Shown here: positions 16,185-24,343 of the stretch, in pieces
Layout: each line of letters opens with the position of its first letter
Position numbering within the stretch: position 1 is the first letter of the stretch
Source: Streptomyces goshikiensis
GTDB taxonomy: Bacteria; Actinomycetota; Actinomycetes; Streptomycetales; Streptomycetaceae
DNA: 33,884 bases
Assembly: GCF_014650555.1 (NCBI RefSeq)
Contig: NZ_BMVE01000024.1
Span: 1 to 33,884, forward strand
Direction: 5' to 3'
Program-made: the position numbers and the translations under genes
The notes under the pieces: generated by a model
The model's database searches: none
What the model was told of the DNA's origin: nothing
What the model saw: the letters and a program-made list of their open reading frames with translations, nothing else

Positions 16185-17285
16185 TCAGGGCTCGCGCAGG
16201 CGTACGGCGAGCGCCGCGATGTCGTCGTCGAGGCGTCCCCTGCTGTAGCGGACGAGGTCGCGGTGCAGGGCCGCGAGCAGCTCGCGGGGCGGCGTCGGGG
16301 GCTGCCGGCGCATCCAGGCGGCCAGCGGGAAGAACTCGCCGTCGCGGGCGCGGGCCTCGGCGATCCCGTCGGTATAGAGGAGCAGCAGGTCGCCGGGGGC
16401 GAGATCGAAGGTGTCTACGTTGTAGTGATCGCCGATCAGCTCCGCGAGGCTGAGCAGCGGGGAGGGGGTCACGGATTCGAGGACACGGAGTTCCCTGCGG
16501 TTCAGCAGCAGCGGCGGGGGGTGTCCGCAGTTGAGGATGTTGATACGGCCGCCCCCGTGCGGGATCTCGGCGAGAAGGGCGGTGGCGAAGCGCTCCATCG
16601 GCCCTTCTGGGGGAAAGGCGGCGTTGTAGCGCATGCTGCTGGCGTCCAGCCTGCGCGCGACGTTGACCATGTCGATCTCGCCGTACGCCGCCTCCCTGAA
16701 GGCGTTGACGATCGCCGCGGCCGCTCCCACCGCCGGCAGGCCCTTGCCGCGCACGTCACCGATGAGCAGCCTGACCCCGAACGGCGTGTCGACCACCTCG
16801 TAGAAGTCCCCGCCGATCCGGGCCTCCGCCGCGGCCGCGAGGTACAGCGACTCGATCTCGATGTTCCTGAAGCGGCGCGGCATGGGGCTCAGCACCACCT
16901 GCTGCGCCGCGTCGGCGACGAGCCGTACGTGAAAGAGGGTTCGCTCGCGCTGGAGCCGGACGTGGCTCCCGTACGCGGCGGCCACGGTGACCGCGATGAT
17001 CCCCGCGACCGTCCACCAGGTGCCCAGGTCGGGAAAGACGAGGCTGAGACCGACCATCAGGATGAGGCAGACCGTCCCGAGGAGGACAGTGGGCAGTACC
17101 GGCCACATGGCGGCGGCCAGCGCCGGCGCCGCGGGCAGGAGGCGACTGAAGGCCATCTCCGGCGGGGTGGCATAGGCCAGGCTGGCGATCACTACGGTCA
17201 GAATGACCGGCGACAGCCGGACAAGCCTCCACGGGCCGTAGCGCCGACGGAGCCTCGGCCGTCCGGACTCGATCACGCTTCCCAC
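16185..17285 (-). CDS. PP2C-type (SpoIIE-like) Ser/Thr phosphatase, membrane-anchored
   Basis: Protein phosphatase of about 366 aa. The N-terminal 130 residues contain about three hydrophobic helices (LVRLSPVILTVVIASLAYA; ALAAAMWPVLPTVLLGTVCL; WWTVAGIIAVTVAAAYG). The PP2C/SpoIIE domain follows with ARIGGDFYEVVD, LLIGDVRGKGLPAVGAAAA, LNCGHPPPLLL, LLLYTDGIAEAR and DDDIAALAVRL, which supply the metal-binding Asp residues. This build is common in Streptomyces, where such enzymes act on anti-sigma-factor antagonists. Partners are not encoded here. GTG 17285 is my start choice; GTG 17276 is possible. It is read away from the acyl-CoA oxidase gene. Confidence 0.87.
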   Translation of the reverse strand: MGSVIESGRPRLRRRYGPWRLVRLSPVILTVVIASLAYATPPEMAFSRLLPAAPALAAAMWPVLPTVLLGTVCLILMVGLSLVFPDLGTWWTVAGIIAVTVAAAYGSHVRLQRERTLFHVRLVADAAQQVVLSPMPRRFRNIEIESLYLAAAAEARIGGDFYEVVDTPFGVRLLIGDVRGKGLPAVGAAAAIVNAFREAAYGEIDMVNVARRLDASSMRYNAAFPPEGPMERFATALLAEIPHGGGRINILNCGHPPPLLLNRRELRVLESVTPSPLLSLAELIGDHYNVDTFDLAPGDLLLLYTDGIAEARARDGEFFPLAAWMRRQPPTPPRELLAALHRDLVRYSRGRLDDDIAALAVRLREP

Positions 17286-17375
17286 AATATCCGTGCAATA
17301 AGGGCAAAGCGCTCTGAATGTCGGCGCTGTCCAGCCAGCTCTCCCGCTCCACGGCCGTATACGCGCCCAAGACAA

Positions 17376-17396
17376 CTGTTCAATACATTTGTACAG
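17376..17396. promoter_or_regulatory. inverted repeat upstream of the acyl-CoA oxidase gene
   Basis: CTGTTCAA-N5-TTGTACAG pairs at seven of eight positions. It stands out as an A/T-rich island in the divergent gap, 61 bases before the oxidase start and 91 bases before the phosphatase start. It may be an operator for a fatty-acid-type regulator or overlap a promoter. Confidence 0.4.
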
Positions 17397-17456
17397 ATCA
17401 TGGACCGAGTGCCGGCACCACCGGTTGATCGTCCCGTCGCGGGGTACCGGAGCGGC

Positions 17457-19418
17457 ATGGCTCCCGAGAACGCTTCCGCCCCCGCGACCGGCTACGTACA
17501 GCCCGATGTCGACGTCCCTTCGCTGACCTCGGTGCTCGACGGCGAGTACGCGGGGATCCGCGACCTCGTCCGTACCAACCTGGCGACGTACGCCTCCGTC
17601 CTCGAAGAGGCCGATGAGCTCGGCATCGACGCGTTTCGCGACCGGGTGCGCGACATCGTCGTCAAGATGGCCGCGACGGGCCAGACCGGCATGGGCTTTC
17701 CCGCCGAGTACGGCGGGGGCGGGGACGTCGGGGCCTCGATCGCCGCGTTCGAGACGCTGGCTTTCGGCGATCTGTCGGTCCTGGTGAAGGTCGGCGTGCA
17801 GTTCGGGCTCTTCGGCGGCGCGATCCTGCACCTGGGCACCGGGCGCCACCACGCCGCCTACCTCCCGGACCTGATCACCGGGGAGCTCATGGGGTGCTTC
17901 GCGATGACCGAGACGGGGCACGGCTCCAACGTGCAGGCCCTCGGCACCATCGCGAGGTACGACACCGCGAGCCGCGAGTTCGTCATCACCACGCCCGGCG
18001 ACCACGCGCGCAAGGACTACATCGGCAACGCGGCCCGCCACGCGCAGCTGGCCGTCGTCTTCGCCCAGCTGGAGGTGGACGGCCGCTCCCAGGGAGTGCA
18101 CGCCTTCGTCGTCCCGATCCGGGTCGGCGGCGAAACGGCCTCCGGTGTCCGGATCGAGGACGACGGCCGCAAGATGGGGCTCAACGGTGTGGACAACGGC
18201 CGCATCTGGTTCGACGGCGTGCGCGTGCCGCGCGAGGCACTGCTCAACAGGTTCGCCGACGTGAGCCCCGAAGGCGTCTACGAGAGCGCGATCGACAACC
18301 CCAACCGGCGCTTCTTCACCATGCTCGGCACCCTGGTCCAGGGCCGGGTCAGCGTCGCGGGCGCCGGGATCAGCGTCGCCAAGGTCGCGCTGTCGATCGC
18401 CACGAAGTACGCCGTACGACGCCGTCAGTTCGAGGCGGCCCCGGACACCGAGGAGCAACTGCTCCTCGACTACGGCCTGCACCAGCGACGCCTGCTCCCG
18501 CTCATCGCCCGGACGTACGCCCTGCACTTCGCACAGGACGAAGTGCGCGCGCAGCTGCACGAGGTCTTCTCCGGCATCGAGGACGACGCGCAGGCGCGGC
18601 GCCGGCTCGAATCGCGGGCCGCGGGCATCAAGGCCCTCGGCACCTGGCACGCCACCGGCGTCGTCCAGGAGTGCCGCGAGGCGTGCGGCGGCGCCGGCTA
18701 TCTCGCCGTCAACCGGTTCGCCGCCCTCAAGGGCGACAGCGACGTCTTCACCACCTTCGAGGGCGACAACCACGTCCTGCTCCAACTCGTGGGCAAGGGG
18801 CTGCTCACCGATCACGCGAGCGAGTTCGAGGACCTCGACCAGCTCGGCATGGTCCGCTACGTCACCGGCCTCGCCGTCGAGACGGTCATCGAGCGGACCT
18901 CGGCCCACAAACTGCTCGAACGGGTGAGGGACCTGCTGCCCGGCGGCGACGAATGGGACCGGGAAGCCGGCCTGCTCGACTCGGAGTACCAGCTCGCCAT
19001 GGTCCGCTTCCGAGAGGAGCACATGCTGGCCGGCCTGGCCCGGCGGATCAAGCGCGGGATCGACCAGAAGCGCGATCCGGGCGCCGTCTTCTCGCAGGTG
19101 CAGGACCACGTCATCGCGGTCGCGCGGGCACATGTCGAGCGACTGGTGACCGAGGCCTTCGTCGACAAGGTGCGCGGACTGCCCGAAGGGGGAGAGAAGA
19201 CGGCGCTCGCCCTCCTGTGCGACCTGTTCGCCCTGTCGACGATCGAGGCGGACCGGGCCTGGTTCATGGAGCACGGGCGGCTGACCGTCCAGCGCTCCAA
19301 GGCGATCAGCCGCGAGGTGAACGACCTGTGCCGCAAGGTGCGTCCCCTCGCGGTCGACCTCGTCGACGCGTGGGGCATCCCCGCCGCCATGCTGCGGGCG
19401 CCGGATCTCGTGGGCTGA
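17457..19418 (+). CDS. acyl-CoA oxidase / dehydrogenase family protein
   Basis: Flavoenzyme of 653 aa, the length of acyl-CoA oxidases rather than the 380-400 aa of ordinary dehydrogenases. The FAD/substrate region has GELMGCFAMTETGHGSNVQA and TPGDHARKDYIGNAARHAQL. The C-terminal part has the helical ACOX domain with EACGGAGYLAVNRF and the catalytic-Glu motif TTFEGDNHVLLQLVGKGLL. A further 200-residue helical extension follows, as in peroxisomal ACOX. It would desaturate acyl-CoA at C2-C3, possibly passing electrons to oxygen. The ATG at 17457 has GGAG five bases upstream. No other beta-oxidation gene is adjacent. Confidence 0.9.
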   Translation: MAPENASAPATGYVQPDVDVPSLTSVLDGEYAGIRDLVRTNLATYASVLEEADELGIDAFRDRVRDIVVKMAATGQTGMGFPAEYGGGGDVGASIAAFETLAFGDLSVLVKVGVQFGLFGGAILHLGTGRHHAAYLPDLITGELMGCFAMTETGHGSNVQALGTIARYDTASREFVITTPGDHARKDYIGNAARHAQLAVVFAQLEVDGRSQGVHAFVVPIRVGGETASGVRIEDDGRKMGLNGVDNGRIWFDGVRVPREALLNRFADVSPEGVYESAIDNPNRRFFTMLGTLVQGRVSVAGAGISVAKVALSIATKYAVRRRQFEAAPDTEEQLLLDYGLHQRRLLPLIARTYALHFAQDEVRAQLHEVFSGIEDDAQARRRLESRAAGIKALGTWHATGVVQECREACGGAGYLAVNRFAALKGDSDVFTTFEGDNHVLLQLVGKGLLTDHASEFEDLDQLGMVRYVTGLAVETVIERTSAHKLLERVRDLLPGGDEWDREAGLLDSEYQLAMVRFREEHMLAGLARRIKRGIDQKRDPGAVFSQVQDHVIAVARAHVERLVTEAFVDKVRGLPEGGEKTALALLCDLFALSTIEADRAWFMEHGRLTVQRSKAISREVNDLCRKVRPLAVDLVDAWGIPAAMLRAPDLVG

Positions 19419-19443
19419 TCCGGGATGCCCCGGCCTGCGAGGT

Positions 19444-19449
19444 TAGGGT
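19444..19449 (+). promoter_or_regulatory. -10 box of a probable leaderless transcript
   Basis: TAGGGT ends seven bases before the ATG of the PLD-like gene, and no Shine-Dalgarno sequence is present. This spacing puts the transcription start at or next to the start codon. No good -35 hexamer is visible. Confidence 0.45.
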
Positions 19450-19456
19450 CATCGGC

Positions 19457-20761
19457 ATGACGAAGATCAACGTGATGACGATCGCCATCACGACAGCCGC
19501 ACTCTCCCTCATGGGCGCGTCCGCCCCCGCCACGGCCACGGCCACCTCGGCATCCGCGCCGACGGCGCCGCTGGTCACCACGGGTGCCCTGTTCAACGAC
19601 CCCACCAACCCGGCCGGTCAGAACACGATATTCAGCCACATCTCCCGTCTCATCGACGGCGCCGTGCCCGGATCCGACATCAAGATCTCCTCCTACGTTT
19701 TCGAGTCGGACTGGCTGGTCGGCCGGCTGAACGCGGCTCACCTGCGGGGCGTGAACGTCCAGGTGATCCTGGACAGCGAAAGCACCGCGCGCCAGGCGGG
19801 CGGCCCCGCCTACGTCGCGCTCCGCGACGGGCTGGCCCGCAAGACCGCGACCTCGGGCAACTCGTGGGTCCGCGTGTGCGCACAGGGGCAGGCGTGCCTG
19901 GCCAAGGACCCGAACCCGAACGACTCCTTCCCCAGCGTCAACCACAACAAGTTCTATCTGTTCTCCCGGACCACCGGCAGCTCCACGGCCACCGTCCCGG
20001 TGGACGACGTCGTCGTGCAGACCTCCGCGAACCAGACCACCTGGGACCGGGAGAAGGCCTGGAACGACGCCCTCACCGTCGCCGGGAACGAGGTGCTCCA
20101 CGACGCCTACGCCTCCTACTTCAACCAGCTGGCGGCGGCTCAGGCGAACCCCGCCCTCCAGGTGTCCGACCTGCCGAACGACACCCAGGCGGGACCGGCG
20201 AAGGCGTACTTCTTCCCCCGCTCCGCCGATGTGGTCCTCAACATCCTCAACACCGTCGACGACCCGGTGGCGGGCCAGCCCGCCTGCCACGGCAATTCGG
20301 CCGGCTACGGTACCGCCGACGGCCGTACCGTCATCCGCATCGCGATGCACCAGATCACCCGGCCCGAGGTCGCGAAGAAGCTCTGGGAACTCGATGACGC
20401 CGGGTGCTACGTCGACATCGTCTACCGCAAACTCGACAACACCGGCACGCAGATCCACGACCAGCTGGCCAAGCCGACGCGCTACGGCGGCATCAGCCTG
20501 CACGAGCTCAACGACGACACGGTCGCGGGCGGCACCGCCACCCACTCCAAGTACCTCCTCATCGAGGGCACTTACAAGGGGCTTCCCGACCAGAAGATCG
20601 TCTTCACGGGCAGCCACCCGTACACCCTGTCGGGCCTCAGCAACAACGACGAGGCCCTCCTCAAGTACGACGACACGCCCCGCGCGCCGGTGACCAACAG
20701 CCCGGTCTTCGACGCCTACCGCGAGAACTTCTGGGCCCAGCGCACTCACGCGGACCAGTAG
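19457..20761 (+). CDS. secreted phospholipase D-like protein
   Basis: Exported protein of 434 aa. The signal peptide spans about residues 1-30 (MTKINVMTIAITTAALSLMG, then an Ala/Thr-rich cleavage zone). Two PLD-type HxK motifs are present: SVNHNKFYLFS around residue 160 and ATHSKYLLIEG around residue 360. Neither carries the full HxKx4D form; the first has Ser and the second Glu at the Asp place. The two-domain, exported build matches actinobacterial PLD-like proteins of the phosphodiesterase superfamily. Activity on phospholipid is plausible but unproven. A near-start TAGGGT suggests a leaderless message, and a strong hairpin follows the stop. Confidence 0.82.
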   Translation: MTKINVMTIAITTAALSLMGASAPATATATSASAPTAPLVTTGALFNDPTNPAGQNTIFSHISRLIDGAVPGSDIKISSYVFESDWLVGRLNAAHLRGVNVQVILDSESTARQAGGPAYVALRDGLARKTATSGNSWVRVCAQGQACLAKDPNPNDSFPSVNHNKFYLFSRTTGSSTATVPVDDVVVQTSANQTTWDREKAWNDALTVAGNEVLHDAYASYFNQLAAAQANPALQVSDLPNDTQAGPAKAYFFPRSADVVLNILNTVDDPVAGQPACHGNSAGYGTADGRTVIRIAMHQITRPEVAKKLWELDDAGCYVDIVYRKLDNTGTQIHDQLAKPTRYGGISLHELNDDTVAGGTATHSKYLLIEGTYKGLPDQKIVFTGSHPYTLSGLSNNDEALLKYDDTPRAPVTNSPVFDAYRENFWAQRTHADQ

Positions 20762-20768
20762 CGACGCC

Positions 20769-20801
20769 GAGCGCCACCGCCCGGGCCGGGCGGTGGCGCT
20801 C
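20769..20801. terminator. strong bidirectional hairpin between convergent genes
   Basis: A perfect 14-bp stem (20769-20782 with 20788-20801) with a 5-base loop fills the 41-base gap between the PLD-like gene and the VOC gene, which converge. It probably ends both transcripts. No T run is seen. Confidence 0.65.
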
Positions 20802-20802
20802 G

Positions 20803-21213
20803 CTACGGGGTGGCCCTGGCGGCGAACTTGGCGACGGCGGCCGAGGTGACCGGCGTGAAGAAGTTGACGAGGTTGCCGTCGGGGTCCCGCAGGAGGAGCG
20901 AGCGGTTGCCCCAGGGCATCGTGGTGGGCGCCTGGACGAAGTCCTCCACGAAGGCGCTCAGGTTCCGGTGGACACGGTCCACGTCGTCGACGAGGAACTC
21001 GATGATGACGCTGTGGTTGTCGGCCGGCCGGGCGGCGCCGGGCGCGAACAGGGGCACGGTGCGGGTCCCGGCGATGGCCAGGGCGGCCGAGGCGGTCCTG
21101 AGTTCGGCGAAGTCTTCGGTGGCCCGGTTCGCCGCCACTCCGGTGGCGCGCTCGTAGAAGTCGACGAGGCGGGCGACATCGCCCGTGATGATGCGGATCG
21201 AAACGAAGTCCAT
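20803..21213 (-). CDS. VOC (glyoxalase/bleomycin-resistance fold) protein
   Basis: Small metal-binding-fold protein of 136 aa. The paired beta-alpha-beta-beta-beta modules read VSIRIITGDVARLVDFYERA in the first half and SVIIEFLVDDVDRVHRNLSA plus LLLRDPDGNLVNFFTP in the second; the last matches the DPDGN.V.F motif. The ATG has GGAGAG five bases upstream. It is divergent from a WYL regulator, with a perfect inverted repeat between them, so the regulator probably controls it. The ligand is unknown. Confidence 0.88.
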   Translation of the reverse strand: MDFVSIRIITGDVARLVDFYERATGVAANRATEDFAELRTASAALAIAGTRTVPLFAPGAARPADNHSVIIEFLVDDVDRVHRNLSAFVEDFVQAPTTMPWGNRSLLLRDPDGNLVNFFTPVTSAAVAKFAARATP

Positions 21214-21267
21214 GGGATCTCTCCAGGTCAGGTCGTCGGTCGTGGTGACGACCTCACGCTAGAACGA

Positions 21268-21292
21268 ATACCGGACAGGATCCGCCCGGTAT
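21268..21292. promoter_or_regulatory. inverted repeat between the VOC and WYL genes
   Basis: ATACCGG-N11-CCGGTAT is a perfect 7-bp inverted repeat, 20 bases before the WYL start and 55 bases before the VOC start. It is the likely binding site of the adjacent regulator in a divergent promoter. Confidence 0.55.
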
Positions 21293-21311
21293 ATGAGAGA
21301 GACTTCCGGAC

Positions 21312-22340
21312 ATGCCCCGACCCATCGCGCGCGTGCTCACCCTCCTGGAGCTCCTGCAATCGGGCGGCCTCCGGACCGTCGCCGAACTCGCCGCCCGGCT
21401 CGAAGTCGACGAGCGCACGGTGCGGAGGTACGCCGATCACCTCCTCGACCTCGACGTACCCGTGGAGTCGGTGCGCGGCCGCCACGGCGGCTACCGGCTC
21501 GCCGCCGGCTACCGCATGCCTCCGCTGATGCTGAGCGACGACGAGGCGCTCGCCGTGCTGCTCGGCCTGGTCGCCGGCCAGCGGGCCGGCCTGATGAGCG
21601 CCGCGGGCACGGCTAGCGAGACGGCAGCCGCCAAGATCCGGCGGGTCCTGCCCGAACGGCTCGGCCGCAGGCTCGACGCCGTACTCGACTCCCTCGCCTT
21701 CACCACCCCGCCGCGTACGCCGGCGGTCCCGGAGACCGCGGTCCTGCTCGCGATCGCGGACGCGGTGCGCCATCACCGGCCGGTTTCGATCCGGTACACC
21801 GCCGCGGACGGCCGGCACAGCGAACGCACCCTGCACCCGTACGGGCTCGTCGCCCACTCGGGCAGGTGGTACGTGAGCGGTGGGGATCCCGCGGTCGGCG
21901 AGGAACGCACCTTCCGGCTCGATCGCATCGCCGACGCGAGGACCCTGCCCGGCACGTTCGACCCGCCCACCGGGTTCGACCCGGCGGCACGCGTCCTCGC
22001 GGGCCTCGCCACCGCTCCGTACCGGCACGAGGTGACGGCGCGGGTCCAGGAGACGGCCGATTACGTCCGGGCGCGGCTTCCCGCGGGCCTCGCGATCGTG
22101 GAGGAGCTGCCGCCCGAGGGCGGCCCGGACCCGGAGGGCGGGCGCTGGTCCCGCGTCGAGATGAGGGTGGAACGGCTCGACTGGCTGCCTGCCGTACTCG
22201 CCTCCCTCGACCGACCGTTCGTCATCGAGCGGCCGGACGAACTGCGCGGGCTCATCACCGCGTTCGCCGCACGGCTCGCCGACTCGGCCCGGAACACACC
22301 GCCGGGCGCGGGCCCGGGCCCGATCTCGGTGGCGGACTGA
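21312..22340 (+). CDS. HTH-WYL transcriptional regulator
   Basis: Regulator of 342 aa of the YafY/DeoR-like WYL group. An N-terminal helix-turn-helix (RVLTLLELLQSGGLRTVAEL, AARLEVDERTVRRYADHLLD) is followed by a middle segment with GRHGGYRLAAGYRMPPLMLS and DDEALAVLLGLVAGQR. The WYL domain has RYTAADGRHSERTLHPYGLV and GRWYVSGGDPAVGEERTFRL, followed by the C-terminal WCX extension. The ATG at 21312 has no clear ribosome binding site. It is read away from the VOC gene, its most likely target, and 25 bases before the VOC gene that the mobile element interrupts. Confidence 0.9.
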   Translation: MPRPIARVLTLLELLQSGGLRTVAELAARLEVDERTVRRYADHLLDLDVPVESVRGRHGGYRLAAGYRMPPLMLSDDEALAVLLGLVAGQRAGLMSAAGTASETAAAKIRRVLPERLGRRLDAVLDSLAFTTPPRTPAVPETAVLLAIADAVRHHRPVSIRYTAADGRHSERTLHPYGLVAHSGRWYVSGGDPAVGEERTFRLDRIADARTLPGTFDPPTGFDPAARVLAGLATAPYRHEVTARVQETADYVRARLPAGLAIVEELPPEGGPDPEGGRWSRVEMRVERLDWLPAVLASLDRPFVIERPDELRGLITAFAARLADSARNTPPGAGPGPISVAD

Positions 22341-22365
22341 GCGGTGCTCGGGCAGGCTGACCCGC

Positions 22366-22713
22366 ATGATTTCGGTGGTGCAGAACGTGGCGATCGACTG
22401 TTCGGATGCCTATGGGCTGGCGCGGTTCTGGAGCGAGGTGACCGGTTCTCCGCTGCACCCGCAGAACAGACCGGGCGACCGGGAGACCCAGGTGATGCTT
22501 CCGCAGGGCCCGCTCCTGTACTTCAACCAGGTGCCGGAGCCGAAGACGGTCAAGAACCGGATCCACTTGTGCCTGCGCCCGACGAGCTCGCGCGAGGAGG
22601 AGATCGAGCGGCTGCTGGCCCTCGGAGCCGCCCTCGTCACTGATCACCGCAAGCCCGACGGCGCGGGCTGGGCCGTCCTCGCCGACCCCAACACTCCTGA
22701 CTACCAGTTCTAA
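22366..22713 (+). pseudogene. VOC/glyoxalase-like gene interrupted by the element (5' part)
   Basis: The first 106 codons encode a VOC-fold protein: MISVVQNVAIDCSDAYGLAR, FWSEVTGSPL, then LHPQNRPGDRETQVMLPQGP and GAGWAVLADP. At 22,684 the host sequence stops. The frame then reads NTPDYQF from the element and ends at 22,713. The family's normal ending DPEGNEFCVLRS lies 9.1 kb away at 31,826-31,891, in phase. Rejoining gives a normal protein of about 127 aa. The truncated form lacks the last beta strand, so it may be non-functional or altered while the element is integrated. Confidence 0.88.
22684..22711. other. attL junction
   Basis: GACCC (22684-22688) is shared with attR. The element side carries CCCAACACTC (22687-22696) and GTTCT (22707-22711), the mirror of the arms found at attR. 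The host gene lies to the left. The likely crossover dinucleotide is GA at 22684-22685. Confidence 0.8.
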
Positions 22714-22794
22714 GGATACGCGCACGTCAGCGCCAACGACAGAGCCCCGCACGGCACTTGGCCGCACGTGGCGTTTTGCTGTCTGAGCGCTCGT

Positions 22795-23016
22795 CTACGG
22801 GGTGTGTAGCTCATCCTCGGGGGTTGGGCCCGCACCGAACGCCACGGCGTGACTCGGGCACGCGTACAGGGTCACCCCGGGGCCGCTCGCGCGCTCGATG
22901 TACCGGACCGGAACGGGGGCACAGGTCCACCGCTTGCAGCGGACGCAGTGCGCTCCGGACGGTTCAGGGGCGGGCTCCGCACTGAGCAGCGCGGCGACGA
23001 ATCGAGCGGCCGTCAT
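22795..23016 (-). CDS. small zinc-ribbon-like protein
   Basis: Protein of 73 aa starting MTAARFVAALLSAEPAPEPS. Cysteines and histidines are arranged as HCVRCKRWTC and YACPSH, which could bind one zinc. The ATG at 23016 has GGGAG seven bases upstream and overlaps the stop of the preceding 49-aa frame (ATGA), so the two are coupled. It is the last gene before attL. The frame continues open upstream but without coding signs. I do not recognise the family; similar short Cys pairs occur in phage- and element-borne proteins. Confidence 0.65.
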   Translation of the reverse strand: MTAARFVAALLSAEPAPEPSGAHCVRCKRWTCAPVPVRYIERASGPGVTLYACPSHAVAFGAGPTPEDELHTP

Positions 23017-23162
23017 GCCGACACTCCCGCAGCGGCGAACGCGTCGGCTCCGAACGGGGCACCCTCGTATGTGTAGGGGTGTTCCGTGCCGCTCGCTGCA
23101 CATTCCAGTGCGCGCCACCGTTCCGGTATGGCGAACAGGTCTAGCGTCGGCGCCCCGCCCAT
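23013..23162 (-). CDS. 49-aa hypothetical protein coupled to the zinc-ribbon gene
   Basis: A short frame reads MGGAPTLDLFAIPERWRALE, then CAASGTEHPYTYEGAPFGAD and AFAAAGVSA. Its stop overlaps the next gene's start by ATGA. Codons favour G/C at position three but less strongly than host genes. The ATG has no clear ribosome binding site; a perfect 16-bp palindrome lies 43 bases upstream. It is small and unrecognised, so the call rests on coupling and codon pattern. Confidence 0.45.
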   Translation of the reverse strand: MGGAPTLDLFAIPERWRALECAASGTEHPYTYEGAPFGADAFAAAGVSA

Positions 23163-23204
23163 GTGCTACGGGGGCAGTACACGGGCGGGGCGGGCGGAAC
23201 CTTG

Positions 23205-23220
23205 CACGGTGCGCACCGTG
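23205..23220. promoter_or_regulatory. perfect 16-bp palindrome
   Basis: CACGGTGCGCACCGTG is a perfect palindrome with no spacer. It lies between divergent element genes, 43 bases before the 49-aa frame and 143 bases before the 134-aa gene. It could be an operator for the element's regulator, but no second copy was noticed. Confidence 0.45.
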
Positions 23221-23362
23221 GGTTGGTCCCTCATCCGTTGCTGAACACGCCCAGCGGCCCCGCAACGGGTCCTGCAACCCATCCCCGATGCTCGTCCCCC
23301 GCGAGGGGGCGGTGCGGCCGGAAAGGGGCGTCTGTGGTGCTGGTGAGAGCTAGGCTCCGGTC

Positions 23363-23767
23363 ATGCCCGAGCCTTTCGTGAACGGCGACGTACACCACCG
23401 CGCGTGCGGTATCTGTCCGTCCCGCGTCCACGCTGTTGGTGAGTTCGACGTGTTCGAGCGCCCGACCCCGGAATGCCCGTTCAACAAGGCAGACGGGCAC
23501 CGGTACTTGAGCGACGGGACACCGGTCTGTGTCCACCCCGAAAAGGTCGGGCTGCCCGCGAGGCGCTACAAGAGCGAGAACGCCCCGCTGACTGTCGAGC
23601 TGCAACTACCGCCCGACCCTTCCGCGGTGGTGCCGTACCTGCATGACGTGCTGTACGGCGCGGCCCCGGTTCTCCTGGATGACCTGATCTCTCAGGCACA
23701 GCAGCAGATCCGGCAGCGCTTCCCGGAACTGGACCCGCTCACGGTGATGCGGCAGGCACTCAGCTAG
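23363..23767 (+). CDS. hypothetical Cys-containing element protein
   Basis: Protein of 134 aa. The N-terminal half is Cys/His-rich (HHRACGICPSRVHAVGEF, PTPECPFNKADGHRYLSDG, TPVCVHPEK), possibly zinc-binding. The C-terminal half is helical and acidic (VVPYLHDVLYGAAPVLLDDL, ISQAQQQIRQRFPELDPLTV). TAGGCT ends six bases before the ATG with no good ribosome binding site, so a leaderless message is likely. It converges with the next gene at a 3-base gap. The family is not recognised. Confidence 0.65.
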   Translation: MPEPFVNGDVHHRACGICPSRVHAVGEFDVFERPTPECPFNKADGHRYLSDGTPVCVHPEKVGLPARRYKSENAPLTVELQLPPDPSAVVPYLHDVLYGAAPVLLDDLISQAQQQIRQRFPELDPLTVMRQALS

Positions 23768-23770
23768 CCG

Positions 23771-24343
23771 TTACGCGGGGACGGGCTCGAACGTGATGCT
23801 GTGCGCGAGGCCCATCCGGCGGAAGCCCGCCGCCTCGTACTTCGCGCGCAGGATGCCGAGCCGGCGAGCAACCTCCGCGTGCGTGATCCAGTACCGGGCG
23901 GGCGGCTCGCCCCACGCGGCGCGGTACGCCTGGTGGGTGTAGTCGTCCCGTGTCCAGTCGGTATGTTCCTGGTCGGTCTGGTGGATGATCTGCGCGCCGA
24001 CCCGAGCCGTGATCCGGGCGAGGATCTGCGGCTGAGCGATCATCGCGTGCGTCATCTCGTCCACGGGCACGGCAACGGGGATCTCCGCCGCGCGCTCGTC
24101 GCCGGTCGCCTCGAACACTGCGGCCTTGAGGCAGAGCGCTCGCAGTCCCTCGGTGAACAGCGGGGCCGCGTCGGCGGCCTGGTCGTACTCGCTGATGACC
24201 GGACCACCGGAAAAGCACGTCCAGTCCTCGTCATAGCGCAGGCTCGCGGCCCTGAACGCGGCGAACTCCGGATCGGCCTCGATGGCCGTCAGGATCTCCC
24301 GTGCGCGTTCTGCGGTGCGCTCGGCATGGGGAAGGGTGTTCAC
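23771..24343 (-). CDS. hypothetical element protein
   Basis: Soluble protein of 190 aa with helical segments: AERAREILTAIEADPEFAAF, then VDEMTHAMIAQPQILARITA, and a C-terminal RRLGILRAKYEAAGFRRMGL. It is rich in Trp and Tyr (DYTHQAYRAAWGEPPARYWI). The start is a GTG with AAGGAG seven bases upstream, overlapping the stop of a 32-codon frame (GTGA). That frame is coupled in the same way to the gene before it. These three form the operon read away from the XRE-TPR regulator. The family and function are unknown. Confidence 0.7.
   Translation of the reverse strand: MNTLPHAERTAERAREILTAIEADPEFAAFRAASLRYDEDWTCFSGGPVISEYDQAADAAPLFTEGLRALCLKAAVFEATGDERAAEIPVAVPVDEMTHAMIAQPQILARITARVGAQIIHQTDQEHTDWTRDDYTHQAYRAAWGEPPARYWITHAEVARRLGILRAKYEAAGFRRMGLAHSITFEPVPA

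Noticed and set aside
16185..19274. A 1,029-codon minus-strand frame extending the phosphatase
   Set aside because: Only the part from 17,285 down carries phosphatase motifs; the rest mirrors the oxidase gene.
15570..19418. One long open frame from the TetR gene through to the acyl-CoA oxidase
   Set aside because: The middle part is the reverse complement of the phosphatase gene, and the oxidase has its own ATG and ribosome binding site. The fusion results from the TetR frameshift plus high G+C content.
22684..22711. tRNA gene as integration site
   Set aside because: No tRNA-like sequence is present; the flanks rejoin into a VOC protein gene instead.
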